NCBI GenBank assembly: GCA_020437545.1
Contig: JAGQWH010000017.1
Coordinates: 1-37,077 of the forward strand
DNA length: 37,077 nucleotides
DNA from: Ignavibacteriota bacterium
Lineage (GTDB): Bacteria; Bacteroidota; Ignavibacteria; Tepidaquicellales; Tepidaquicellaceae
Reading direction: 5' to 3'
Part shown: one piece after another, positions 1 to 8,439 of the stretch
Layout of the letters: each line of letters begins with the position of its first letter
How positions within the stretch are numbered: position 1 is the stretch's first letter
The notes under the pieces: generated by a model
Seen by the model: only the letters and a program-made list of their open reading frames with translations
What the model was told of the DNA's origin: nothing
The model's database searches: none
Position numbers and translations under genes: made by a program

Positions 1-2
1 CC

Positions 3-230
3 TTTAATCCCGTTACAAAGATTTATTACAATCTCCCAATACCGGGAAATGTGAAAATTGAAATCTATAGCTCAACCGGACAGATGATAAAAGAATTAGT
101 AAATGAATTTAAGTATGAGGGAAACTATGTAGCGGATTTCGATGGCAGCAATCTTTCGAGCCGTGTATATTTTTACAAAATACAAACAAATGATTTTTCT
201 CAGACTAAGCGAATGATTCTTTTAAAATAA
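3..230 (+). CDS. C-terminal fragment of a T9SS-secreted protein (type A sorting domain)
   Basis: The 5' end lies outside the window, and 75 residues remain before the TAA stop. The fragment opens with FNPVTKIYYNLP, which matches the NPFNPxTxIxF-like opening of T9SS type A sorting domains. It continues with VKIEIYSSTGQMIKEL, a glycine-containing middle, and a lysine-ending tail (SQTKRMILLK). In characterised T9SS proteins this domain directs passage across the outer membrane and is then removed. The catalytic or binding part of the protein is not visible, so its function is unknown. The sequence resembles the C-terminus of the YHYH protein ending at 4410. Confidence 0.85.
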   Translation, partial: FNPVTKIYYNLPIPGNVKIEIYSSTGQMIKELVNEFKYEGNYVADFDGSNLSSRVYFYKIQTNDFSQTKRMILLK

Positions 231-312
231 AATTTCATCCATAATCAAATTAAAAACTACAAGAACAGTTATGGCTTTTGTAGTTTTCCTATAAATTTGG
301 ATTTAGATTATT

Positions 313-942
313 CTATTCTAAATCATTTCCGATATAATTTTTTCTTTTTCTAAGTCCTAAAATTAATCCGGTAAGTCCTATCAATACACAGATCCCAAGC
401 CAGATAAAAAAATTATACCCATCTGTAAAGAATCTGTAAGTTGTATCAAACAGGAAAAGAACCAGTCCTGTGATCTCCCAGATCTTGTCATGTATCCAGG
501 TATTTTTGTTTTCAATGACCGGAGTTATGTTAAACAGGATTTTAATTTCATCCCAGTCCCAGAGTACAAGTAAAATATTAGCCAGCAGCATTAATCCGGT
601 AATATAAGGTGTACCTGTAAATCCGTATGAAACAGTTATGACAAAAATGTTAGCTATGATCGGAAGAAACATCAGCGCGCCAAGTTTTGCATATCGCTGA
701 GTCATTAAGAAAAAACCTGCTATGAGCTGACCGTATCCGAGAAATTCCCAGTATAGTCCGGAGCGGTAGAGAGTTTCGAGTAAATGGAACGGAGAGTTCA
801 GTGGTGAATCGCTCCCGTCAACGGCGGTGAATCTCTGACCTTTGATCTTTACTATACTTGCAAAAACAAACGCGCCGCCTATGAGATAGCGCGTGTATAT
901 TATAAAAAGCTGAGGTATGATTTTTTGTCTGAATGTACGCAT
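313..942 (-). CDS. DoxX-like integral membrane protein
   Basis: This 209-residue protein has about six hydrophobic segments. The first follows a short basic N-terminus (MRTFRQK), and the last is followed by a positively charged tail (RKRKNYIGND). The segment with RYLIGGAFVFASIVKIKGQRF, the conserved-looking GYGQLIAGFFL and the following helices resemble the DoxX/DoxD-like superfamily of four-helix membrane proteins, some of which are quinone-linked oxidoreductase subunits. Here it stands alone, with no partner subunit alongside. The start is the ATG at 940-942. The specific role is unknown and the family call is by pattern only. Confidence 0.6.
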   Translation of the reverse strand: MRTFRQKIIPQLFIIYTRYLIGGAFVFASIVKIKGQRFTAVDGSDSPLNSPFHLLETLYRSGLYWEFLGYGQLIAGFFLMTQRYAKLGALMFLPIIANIFVITVSYGFTGTPYITGLMLLANILLVLWDWDEIKILFNITPVIENKNTWIHDKIWEITGLVLFLFDTTYRFFTDGYNFFIWLGICVLIGLTGLILGLRKRKNYIGNDLE

Positions 943-1176
943 AACAGGTTATACCTAACGTATATTTTTAAAGTAAGTTACTTAATATCAGAAGAGATAT
1001 TAGTCTGTTTTTTTATAGACCGGAAATTAATATTGTGCCAGACCGAAGGTATTTTAAATTTTCTCCGTTTAATATACTTAAAGATTTAAAAGTTATATTT
1101 TAAGCATTTAAATTTAAAAAGCTTCTGTAATCTTTTTAAATTTATAATTTAAGCTATCATTCATACTTATATTACT

Positions 1177-1599
1177 ATGAAAAATAAAATAATCATTTTT
1201 ATCAATATAATTTTACTTTCAACAATTTATTCCTGCGGGAGTGATGGAACAAATGAACAGACAGAAAGCCGTCCTGATATTTCTCAGGCAAACAGAATAG
1301 TACTTGATTATAAAACTGATTTTGATTCGACCGGTAAGATCAATATTAAAACAAAAGAGATAAATGATCTTCAAAGTATAATAAGCATAAGAAATTCCGT
1401 TACATATGATCCGTTTACATATATCTATTGTGTTTCAACCGGTTCCGTGAGTTTCTACAAAGACAGTACGCTGATTGTGACAATGGTATATAATTCACTC
1501 CCCGAGCTGAGACACATTGCATTTACTTACAATGGTAAGCTTATCGCTATGAGTCTTTCAGAGGATAATGCAAAACTTCTGGATAGTTTTAAAAATTAA
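1177..1599 (+). CDS. Small hypothetical lipoprotein
   Basis: This is a 140-residue protein with a hydrophobic signal and a lipobox-like end (STIYSC, Cys20), so the mature protein should be a lipid-anchored domain of about 120 residues. The mature part starts with a polar linker (GSDGTNEQTESRPD). It has two cysteines at about position 90 (YIYC) and the lipobox itself, and no recognisable enzymatic motif. It is followed after 13 bases by the first YHYH gene if that gene starts at the TTG at 1613, so the two are probably co-transcribed. I do not recognise a family. Confidence 0.7.
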   Translation: MKNKIIIFINIILLSTIYSCGSDGTNEQTESRPDISQANRIVLDYKTDFDSTGKINIKTKEINDLQSIISIRNSVTYDPFTYIYCVSTGSVSFYKDSTLIVTMVYNSLPELRHIAFTYNGKLIAMSLSEDNAKLLDSFKN

Positions 1600-1612
1600 A
1601 AATTATTTAAAA

Positions 1613-3121
1613 TTGAAAGTAATACTGATATTAACATTTCTCTTTTCAGGATCAGTAACCGAAGCGCAGATCACTCCTGAAATTTATACATGGAAGCAAA
1701 ACACTACCGGTGCAACAGGTTATAATGGAATTACAGCTGACGTGCAACAGGTATATTATTCAGCTAATTATGCATATGTAAAAAGTACCGGAATCCCGTC
1801 TTACACAATAGGTCCGTGGGCAATGAATCCGAACACTCCAACTAATCAGAACTGGACATTTAAGATCGCAAGATTCCCTGTTCCGGCGGTGACAAATGCT
1901 GCGGCAGGTAACGGACAGATAGGAGTTTTGAAAAACGGTGTTGCATTATTCAATTCAGGGGATGCTATGTCTTACAACAATCAGAATATCTGGCACAGGA
2001 TCGCTCAGTATTTTGAAGCAGTAAGCTTTGATACTTCGGGCGGACATCCCGCACCGGGCGGTGTTTATCATTATCACATTAACATGAAAAAGTTATACAT
2101 ACCTGATGATAATGAACATTCTCCGATACTTGGTTATATGTTTGACGGGTATCCGCTTTACGGTCCTTATGGTTATTCGAATACAAACGGAACAGGAGGA
2201 ATAAGAAGAATGAGAAGCGGTTATGTAAAAAGAAATATTACCGTAAGAACTACTCTGCCAAACGGAACAGTCCTGCCTTCAAATCAATGGGGACCTGTGG
2301 TAAGCAGTCAGTATCCGTTAGGATGTTTCATAGAGGATTATGAAATTGCTGCAAATAATTTTGATCTTGATTCACACAACGGAAGATTCTCTGTGACACC
2401 TGAATATCCCGGCGGTATTTATGCTTATTTTATAACGATAGATTCACTCGGAAATCCTGAATATCCCTATATAATCGGAAGCACTTATTACGGTGAACTT
2501 GTAGCAGGTAACAGACCCCCCGGAGGACATGTAAATATAACTGAATCTGTAACTCAGTATATTCCAAAGCTGAATTTAAAAGTTAAAATAATACCTGAGG
2601 GTTTTTATTACTCCGCAACAGGCAGATTAAATATTAAAGATGCAGTTAAAGTCATTTTAAGGAATAATTATCCGCCGTTTAATGTCGTCGATTCGGCTTC
2701 GGCTATGATAGATTCGAATACTTATTCAGGAAATTTTATTTTTAACAATGCAGTGTCAGGTTATTATTACATACAGGCAGTTCACAGAAACTCGATCACG
2801 ACATGGAGCAAATCGGGCGGAGAGCTCATTGAAAGAGAGATCCCGAAAACTTATGATTTTACAACCGGGCAGACAAAATCGTTTGGTTCCAATTCGGTAC
2901 AGGTAAATAATTCTCCGGTAAGATACGCAATATACAGCGGTGATATCAATCAGGATGGAATGGCAGATCTTTCGGATGAAGTGTCAGTATTCAACGATGC
3001 GGGAAATTTTGCAGTTGGCTATGTGAATACGGATGTAACGGGTAATAATACAGTTGATCTGAATGATCTTACAATTACTTATAATAATGCAGCAAATTTT
3101 GTATTGGCAATTACTCCATAA
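1613..3121 (+). CDS. Secreted YHYH-domain protein with C-terminal dockerin-like calcium-loop module
   Basis: The protein has about 502 residues from a TTG start at 1613, giving the signal peptide LKVILILTFLFSGSVTEAQ. An ATG at 1568 would extend it over the upstream stop and put non-signal residues first. The YHYH domain is marked by GGHPAPGGVYHYHINMKK and LGYMFDGYPLYGPYGY. A beta-rich linker follows. The C-terminus has two loops of the pattern DxNxDGxxDLxD and DVTxNNxxDLND, typical of dockerin/EF-hand calcium binding. The function of YHYH proteins is poorly known. It is adjacent to a close paralogue at 3151 that carries a T9SS tail instead of this module, suggesting duplication with exchange of the C-terminal module. 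Confidence 0.8.
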   Translation: MKVILILTFLFSGSVTEAQITPEIYTWKQNTTGATGYNGITADVQQVYYSANYAYVKSTGIPSYTIGPWAMNPNTPTNQNWTFKIARFPVPAVTNAAAGNGQIGVLKNGVALFNSGDAMSYNNQNIWHRIAQYFEAVSFDTSGGHPAPGGVYHYHINMKKLYIPDDNEHSPILGYMFDGYPLYGPYGYSNTNGTGGIRRMRSGYVKRNITVRTTLPNGTVLPSNQWGPVVSSQYPLGCFIEDYEIAANNFDLDSHNGRFSVTPEYPGGIYAYFITIDSLGNPEYPYIIGSTYYGELVAGNRPPGGHVNITESVTQYIPKLNLKVKIIPEGFYYSATGRLNIKDAVKVILRNNYPPFNVVDSASAMIDSNTYSGNFIFNNAVSGYYYIQAVHRNSITTWSKSGGELIEREIPKTYDFTTGQTKSFGSNSVQVNNSPVRYAIYSGDINQDGMADLSDEVSVFNDAGNFAVGYVNTDVTGNNTVDLNDLTITYNNAANFVLAITP

Positions 3122-3150
3122 AATAATTTAATAATTAAAATTAAACCAAA

Positions 3151-4410
3151 TTGAAAAACATTCTGACCGTAACACTTTTGTTATTAACTATAGTAAGTTT
3201 GAAAGTAAATGCCCAGATCACTCCTGAGATATATTCATGGCAGCAAAATCCGGGAGGCATCACAGGATATAACGGGATCCTTGCAGATGTGCAGCAGGTC
3301 TTTTATTCCGCAAATTATTCCTATGTAAAATGCACAGGGATTCCTTCTTACACGATCGGACCATGGGCAATGAATCCGAATATTCCGTCGAATCAGAACT
3401 GGACATTCAAGATTGCAAGATTCCCGGCGCCTGCAGGTACACCGACAGTTGCGGGAAACGGTCAGATAGGTGTATTAAAAAACGGTGTAGTGTTATTCAA
3501 TCCCGGAGATGCAATGTCATACAATAATCAGAATGTCTGGCACAGAGTAGCACAGTATTTTGAAGGAGTCGGGTTTGATACTTCCGGAGGTCACCCGGCA
3601 CCGGGCGGTGTTTATCATTATCATATCAACATGAAAAAACTTTATACACCGGATGAAAATGAACATTCACCAATACTTGGATATATGTTTGACGGATATC
3701 CGCTTTACGGACCTTATGGATATTCAAATGCAAACGGTACCGGAGGGATCAGAAGGATGATCAGCGGATATGTAAAAAGAAACATTACTGAAAGGACTAC
3801 ATTGCCTGATGGAACAGTTCTTCAGCCTAATCAATACGGACCTGCAGTAAGCAGTCAGTATCCTCTGGGTTGTTTCGTAGAAGATTATGTGCTGAATACA
3901 TCAGGAGCTGACCTAGACTCACATAACGGAAGATTTTCAGTGACTCCGGAATATCCGAATGGAATATATGCTTATTTTATTACAATTGATGTCGAAGGAA
4001 ATCCGGTTTATCCTTATATAATCGGACCAACTTACTATGGCAGTGTCGTTCCCGGGAATACCGGTCCCGGCGGCGGACATGTTGTAATTTCCGAAACAGT
4101 TATCCAATATATTCCTACGACCGGTATCATAAATCAAAGCGAACCGGTAGATTTCAATTTATCACAGAATTATCCGAATCCTTTCAACCCGGAGACTAAT
4201 ATAAATTTCAATATTTCGAAAGAAGCTAATACTTCACTGAAGGTTTATGATGTATCGGGAAAGGAAGTTGCATCATTGATAAATGAAAATCTGATTGCGG
4301 GAAGTTATGTAGTAAAATTTAATGGAAGCTTGTTATCGTCCGGGATCTATTATTATACTTTGACTTCAGGGAATCTTATTCAGACGAAGAAGATGATGGT
4401 GATAAAATAA
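3151..4410 (+). CDS. Secreted YHYH-domain protein with T9SS type A sorting domain
   Basis: This 419-residue protein starts at a TTG in the context CAAATTGAAA and has a signal peptide ending in VNAQ. Over the first ~320 residues it is highly similar to the preceding gene, including the ITPEIYSWQQN start, GGHPAPGGVYHYHINMKK and MFDGYPLYGPYGYSN. From about residue 335 it switches to a type A sorting domain: NFNLSQNYPNPFNPET, then SLKVYDVSGKEVASL, and a lysine-rich end (KKMMVIK). The type IX system should therefore secrete it or attach it to the surface. The gene lies 29 bases after its paralogue in the same direction. The substrate or ligand is unknown. Confidence 0.85.
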   Translation: MKNILTVTLLLLTIVSLKVNAQITPEIYSWQQNPGGITGYNGILADVQQVFYSANYSYVKCTGIPSYTIGPWAMNPNIPSNQNWTFKIARFPAPAGTPTVAGNGQIGVLKNGVVLFNPGDAMSYNNQNVWHRVAQYFEGVGFDTSGGHPAPGGVYHYHINMKKLYTPDENEHSPILGYMFDGYPLYGPYGYSNANGTGGIRRMISGYVKRNITERTTLPDGTVLQPNQYGPAVSSQYPLGCFVEDYVLNTSGADLDSHNGRFSVTPEYPNGIYAYFITIDVEGNPVYPYIIGPTYYGSVVPGNTGPGGGHVVISETVIQYIPTTGIINQSEPVDFNLSQNYPNPFNPETNINFNISKEANTSLKVYDVSGKEVASLINENLIAGSYVVKFNGSLLSSGIYYYTLTSGNLIQTKKMMVIK

Positions 4411-4415
4411 AGAGC

Positions 4416-4519
4416 AGTTAGTAGTTAATAGTTAATAGTTAGTAGAGTTAACTATTAATAGTTAGTATTATAAAACAAATCTTAAAATTATTTTTTTACC
4501 TAATACCTAATACCTAATA
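4416..4519. repeat. Two short heptad-type tandem repeats between convergent genes
   Basis: Directly after the YHYH gene, at 4416-4443, there are four units of a 7-base repeat (AGTTAGT / AGTTAAT). Their inverted relatives follow around 4450-4467 (ACTATTA, ATAGTTA). A second array at 4499-4519 holds three copies of CCTAATA and ends five bases before the permease stop codon. The first array and its inverted copy could also fold as a weak AT-rich hairpin in this convergent gap. Confidence 0.7.
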
Positions 4520-4523
4520 CTAA

Positions 4524-5954
4524 TTACTCAATATTGTTTTTCTTCCTGTTCCAGAAAATATAAAAAGGGATTCCACTAAGCACTAGCAGCAGACCAAGTC
4601 CTGCGTCTCTGGGATTCTGAATGATCGTTACGACTACTAGTGTAAGACAAAATAGAACAAATATTGCGGGCATAATGGGATAGCCCATTGCCTTATAAGG
4701 TCTCTCAGTATCTTTCATTTTCTTTCTTAATATGAATACACCGAATGCTCCTGCGCCGTAAAATATAAATGATGCAAAGATAACCATGTCGGTGAGCTGA
4801 TCAAACGTTCCTGAGAGTACAAGAAGACATGACCAGATTCCCTGCATAACAAGTGAAATATCCGGTGTTTTAAATTTCGGATGAATGCTGCCGGCTGATT
4901 TGAAGAAGAGGTTATCTTTAGCCATCGCGAAATATATTCTTGAAGAAGCAAGGATCGAACCATTGGTTGTTCCGAAAGTCGAGATCATAATGAGAATTGA
5001 AATAAAGAATGCACCTCCGTTTCCAAGGAATTTTCTTAACACTTCTACTGCAATAATAGTATTATCCTTGTTGGCAATTTCAATCATTTCATTTACAGGC
5101 ATGACATATAAATAAACAAAGTTAATAAGGAGATAAACTGCTATCACTGTTCCGACTCCGCCAAACAAAGCCAGAGGGATATTGCGTTTAGGATTTTTGA
5201 CCTCGCCTCCGAGATATCCGATATTATTCCAGCCGTCGTAAGCCCAGAATGCTCCTAGCATTGCGGCGAACATTGCGCCAAAGAGTCCGAGTGAAGATCC
5301 GTATTCGGCTGTAGTACTTTGTCCGATCGGATTAATATTTTCAACCGAACCACCGCTTAAAGTCAAACCGAGAACAATTATGATAAGTATCCCTAAAACT
5401 TTAAGTGTGGTAAAAATATTATTTATAAATCCACCGAATACAACTCCGAGATAATTTGCTGAAGTTAAAAATAATATTGTAAGAATAGTTAAAGCTTTTA
5501 CACCGAAGCTGGCAAACGGATTGAAGATTCCCAGGAGAGTAAATTGTTCCATAGATTCACTCAGATGAGGAAGAGGAATGATCGCATTTACGGATTCAGC
5601 AAACACATAAGCTATTGAAGCAATGGAAGCAGTCTGAATGACGGAGAAACAGGACCATCCGTAAATAAAAGCAAATGCCTTTCCATACATTTCTTTAAAG
5701 TAAACATACTGACCGCCGGGGGCAGCGATCATTCCTGCAATTTCGGCATTAGTTGCGGCACCGATAAGAGTGATGATACCTGCTATCAGCCAGCATAAAA
5801 GAAGAATGCCTCCGGACTGGAGTTCGACAGCCATGGGAGCGGCTTTTTTGAAAATACCAGAACCGATCATTGAGCTTATGACGATCAGGACGGCAGTGAA
5901 CAGACCAAGTTTTGTGAGGAGACCGCTGGAATGGACTTCGTGTTTTGGCTTCAT
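4524..5954 (-). CDS. APC-superfamily amino-acid permease
   Basis: This 476-residue protein has about twelve predicted membrane helices. The first carries the signature VISSMIGSGIF (residues ~25-35), which forms part of the substrate site in APC transporters. A later stretch, YDGWNNIGYLGGEVKNP, matches the conserved loop after helix 6 in LAT/SteT-like amino-acid exchangers. Length and order fit the family well. The start is ATG at 5952-5954. The transported amino acid cannot be told from sequence. Two copies of a perfect GTGTG-s-CACAC palindrome lie just upstream and could be operators. The gene stands alone, convergent with the YHYH genes. Confidence 0.85.
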   Translation of the reverse strand: MKPKHEVHSSGLLTKLGLFTAVLIVISSMIGSGIFKKAAPMAVELQSGGILLLCWLIAGIITLIGAATNAEIAGMIAAPGGQYVYFKEMYGKAFAFIYGWSCFSVIQTASIASIAYVFAESVNAIIPLPHLSESMEQFTLLGIFNPFASFGVKALTILTILFLTSANYLGVVFGGFINNIFTTLKVLGILIIIVLGLTLSGGSVENINPIGQSTTAEYGSSLGLFGAMFAAMLGAFWAYDGWNNIGYLGGEVKNPKRNIPLALFGGVGTVIAVYLLINFVYLYVMPVNEMIEIANKDNTIIAVEVLRKFLGNGGAFFISILIMISTFGTTNGSILASSRIYFAMAKDNLFFKSAGSIHPKFKTPDISLVMQGIWSCLLVLSGTFDQLTDMVIFASFIFYGAGAFGVFILRKKMKDTERPYKAMGYPIMPAIFVLFCLTLVVVTIIQNPRDAGLGLLLVLSGIPFYIFWNRKKNNIE

Positions 5955-5967
5955 ATAGAGTTAGATT

Positions 5968-6033
5968 CAAAGTGTGGCACACTTTGTTTAGAATAACTAT
6001 TTCTCCGGCTTTGACTCAAAGTGTGCCACACTT
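5968..6033. promoter_or_regulatory. Paired palindromes upstream of the permease gene
   Basis: Two copies of one palindrome, CAAAGTGTG-s-CACACTT(TG), occur at 5968-5986 and 6017-6033. The first is a perfect 9+1+9 palindrome. The second differs in its central base and last two bases. Their centres are 49 bases apart. They fill the gap between the PFK stop (6046) and the permease start (5954, both minus strand). They may be a repressor or activator site for the permease, or a dispersed repeat. The sequence alone does not decide. Confidence 0.5.
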
Positions 6034-6045
6034 CCCGGTAACGCG

Positions 6046-7095
6046 TTACTTAAAAAACACCTGAGCAGTTTTATAAATCTCCATATCAACTGTCTTCAGC
6101 TTGCTTATAGCTTTCTTTATTGTTATGTCTGTAATCTTATTCGACACCACTGCACACATTCTTCCGAATTTTTTTGCAATTACCATCTCAACTGAGTAGA
6201 CACCGAATCTTGTACCAAGTATCCTGTCAAAAGCTGTTGGCATTCCGCCTCTCTGGACATATCCAAGTATTGTCGTCCTGATTTCAAAACCTGATCTTTG
6301 CTCCAGCTCTTCTGCAAGATAATTACAAATTCCTCCAAGCCGTTCTCTTCCAAAATCATCTTTCTTTATATTCCGTTTTAAAGATTTATCAATAAATTTT
6401 AATTCACTCTCATCTATTTTTGCACCTTCGGCTACAACAATAATGGAAAAGAGTTTTCCACGCGTATATCTTGTTTTTATTACATCCACGATCTCATCTA
6501 TTACTACTTTTCTCTCAGGTATAAGTATGACATCCGCTCCTCCGGCTATACCGGCATATACGGCTATCCAGCCTGCATTTCTTCCCATAACTTCAAGCAG
6601 CATTACCCTGTGATGTGATTCTGCTGTTGTATGCAAACGGTCAATAGCATCAGTGGCTATATTTACTGCCGTATCAAATCCAAATGTAAAATCCGTTCCG
6701 TAAATATCATTATCGATAGTTTTCGGAATTCCAATACAGTTTACACCTGCTTCGTATGCCTGCTGTGCAATATGCATGGATCCTTCCCCGCCTATACAGA
6801 TGATAGCATCAAAATCCGCTTTGTGAATTTTTTCCATCAGTATTTTTTTACCGTCTTTTTGCTCGAACGGGCTGAATCTGGAGGTACCTATAATTGTACC
6901 GCCGCGGTTTAAAATTCCCGAAACTTCTTTATTACCAAGCACCATATAATCCTCTTCAAAGATACCTTTCCATCCGTTAAGGATCCCGATGATGGTATGA
7001 TTATATTCATTGGATTTTCTGACTATTCCTCTCAGAACGGCATTCAGTCCCGGGCAATCACCACCACTTGTCAATACTCCTATTTTTAATTTCAA
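6046..7095 (-). CDS. pfkA: 6-phosphofructokinase, ATP-type by active-site residues
   Basis: This 349-residue protein would phosphorylate fructose 6-phosphate to the 1,6-bisphosphate in glycolysis. Visible motifs are GGDCPGLNA (11-19), the nucleotide-loop motif GGEGS (102-106), the catalytic PKTIDND (124-130) and GRNAGWIA. In this superfamily a glycine after the acidic residue (GGEG) goes with ATP use and an aspartate (GGDD) with PPi use, so this copy should use ATP although it has the Lys before TIDND. The start is a TTG at 7093-7095, three bases after the upstream gene's stop. It is the last gene of the minus-strand run and directly follows a PPi-type paralogue. Confidence 0.88.
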   Translation of the reverse strand: MKLKIGVLTSGGDCPGLNAVLRGIVRKSNEYNHTIIGILNGWKGIFEEDYMVLGNKEVSGILNRGGTIIGTSRFSPFEQKDGKKILMEKIHKADFDAIICIGGEGSMHIAQQAYEAGVNCIGIPKTIDNDIYGTDFTFGFDTAVNIATDAIDRLHTTAESHHRVMLLEVMGRNAGWIAVYAGIAGGADVILIPERKVVIDEIVDVIKTRYTRGKLFSIIVVAEGAKIDESELKFIDKSLKRNIKKDDFGRERLGGICNYLAEELEQRSGFEIRTTILGYVQRGGMPTAFDRILGTRFGVYSVEMVIAKKFGRMCAVVSNKITDITIKKAISKLKTVDMEIYKTAQVFFK

Positions 7096-7098
7096 TAT

Positions 7099-8403
7099 TT
7101 ATTTATTTGATTTTTCCGGTTCACTTTTTTCTTTTACAGGCGGATCATTTATAAGATATTTATATTTATTTATGAATTCATCGGTTTTCATATTTCCGAT
7201 CAAAGCAAGACGTGCAACATTCTTGAGTTCATCAAAATCTCCTTTCTCAAGCCTGATCATATACTTCCTCGCAACCTGGTAACCGTCCGAATCAACATCC
7301 ACTTCTCTTGTGCTTATCCTGCCGTTTTCATCTATAATATCCTCAAACTTTATCGGGATAAGCTGACCTTTATCTACGGTTACAATAGCCCCGGAATTAT
7401 CATTCAATAAATATCTTACAGCTGCATATCCAAGATCCTGTGTGTATTCACAATCATAAGGTATTGGTGATGCACATCTCAGTTCATATCCTATATCCTT
7501 GTTGACAATCGTTACATCAAGTCCTCTTTCACGAAGACGTCTTCTTACCTCATCTTTAGTGATCCTTCCGATATCTATCTCAGATAATCTGATGTGTCCG
7601 TGAAGATCCTTTTCAAGATTTACATAAGGATGACTTTTTAATTCTTCAGAATCAATTCTTGTAATTATTCCTTCAGCTAAAACAGCTACTCCATAGGGAT
7701 TTCCCTGCGCCATTCTTTTAATGATAGAAGCTTCGAGAATATCACAGATAGTTTCAAAACTGATTGTAGTATTTCTGAATTCTTCTCCGATAATGGTCAG
7801 GGTTGCGCCTGCTGCTTTACCGATACCGAGCGCAAGATGTCCGGCTTTTCGTCCCATAGTGACTACATAATACCAGCGCCTTGTTGTAGCTGCATCCAGC
7901 ATCAGTGACTGCACAATATGAAATCCGAAATCCCTGGCAGTCTGATATCCGAATGTCGGCATGTTTCCGGGTAACGGCAGATCGTTGTCAATGGTCTTCG
8001 GAACGTGAGCTACCTGTATCTGACCTTTTGCAAGCTGGTCTATTTTATATGCGCTTGTGGCAGTATCATCTCCGCCGATTGTAATTAGATAATCAACTGA
8101 TAATTGTGTAAGTGCTTTCAATGATGCATCTAGCATTTCCTTGCTTTTAGCCGGATTGATCCTTGAGGTCTGAAGTATGCTTCCTCCGGAAAAATGGATC
8201 CTTGAAACATCTTCAATTTTTAATTCTCTGTAATGTGTGGAATCGCCTTTGCTCAGATGCTCGAATCCGTCAAGAATACCTAATACATTCATTCCTGAAT
8301 TTATTGCTTCGATCGTGACTGATCTGATTACACCGTTAATTCCGGGCGCAGGTCCGCCTCCTACTACTATTGCAAGTGTTTTTTTTCTATAATGGTCATC
8401 CAT
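7099..8403 (-). CDS. Diphosphate-dependent-type 6-phosphofructokinase
   Basis: This 434-residue protein is longer than bacterial ATP-PFK, as is usual for PPi-PFKs. It has GGGPAPG near the N-terminus (15-21), GGDDT (110-114) with the second Asp that blocks ATP and favours PPi, and PKTIDND (135-141) with the supporting Lys. MGRKAGHLA replaces the usual MGRNAGWIA-type motif, as expected for the PPi lineage. The predicted reaction is reversible: fructose 6-phosphate plus PPi to the bisphosphate plus Pi. It starts at an ATG 36 bases after the membrane aminopropyltransferase-like gene and is 3 bases upstream of the ATP-type gene, so the two are almost certainly co-transcribed. Confidence 0.88.
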   Translation of the reverse strand: MDDHYRKKTLAIVVGGGPAPGINGVIRSVTIEAINSGMNVLGILDGFEHLSKGDSTHYRELKIEDVSRIHFSGGSILQTSRINPAKSKEMLDASLKALTQLSVDYLITIGGDDTATSAYKIDQLAKGQIQVAHVPKTIDNDLPLPGNMPTFGYQTARDFGFHIVQSLMLDAATTRRWYYVVTMGRKAGHLALGIGKAAGATLTIIGEEFRNTTISFETICDILEASIIKRMAQGNPYGVAVLAEGIITRIDSEELKSHPYVNLEKDLHGHIRLSEIDIGRITKDEVRRRLRERGLDVTIVNKDIGYELRCASPIPYDCEYTQDLGYAAVRYLLNDNSGAIVTVDKGQLIPIKFEDIIDENGRISTREVDVDSDGYQVARKYMIRLEKGDFDELKNVARLALIGNMKTDEFINKYKYLINDPPVKEKSEPEKSNK

Positions 8404-8439
8404 CTTTGTTAACTTTATTATTTTTATAAATTAAATTAA

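Noticed and set aside
1568-1612. ATG start at 1568 for the first YHYH protein
   Set aside because: It would overlap the lipoprotein gene and place non-signal residues before the clear signal peptide that starts at TTG 1613.
3330-3527. Frames inside YHYH, permease, PFK and other genes on other strands or phases
   Set aside because: They are shadows of well-supported genes with no motif, start context or neighbour of their own.
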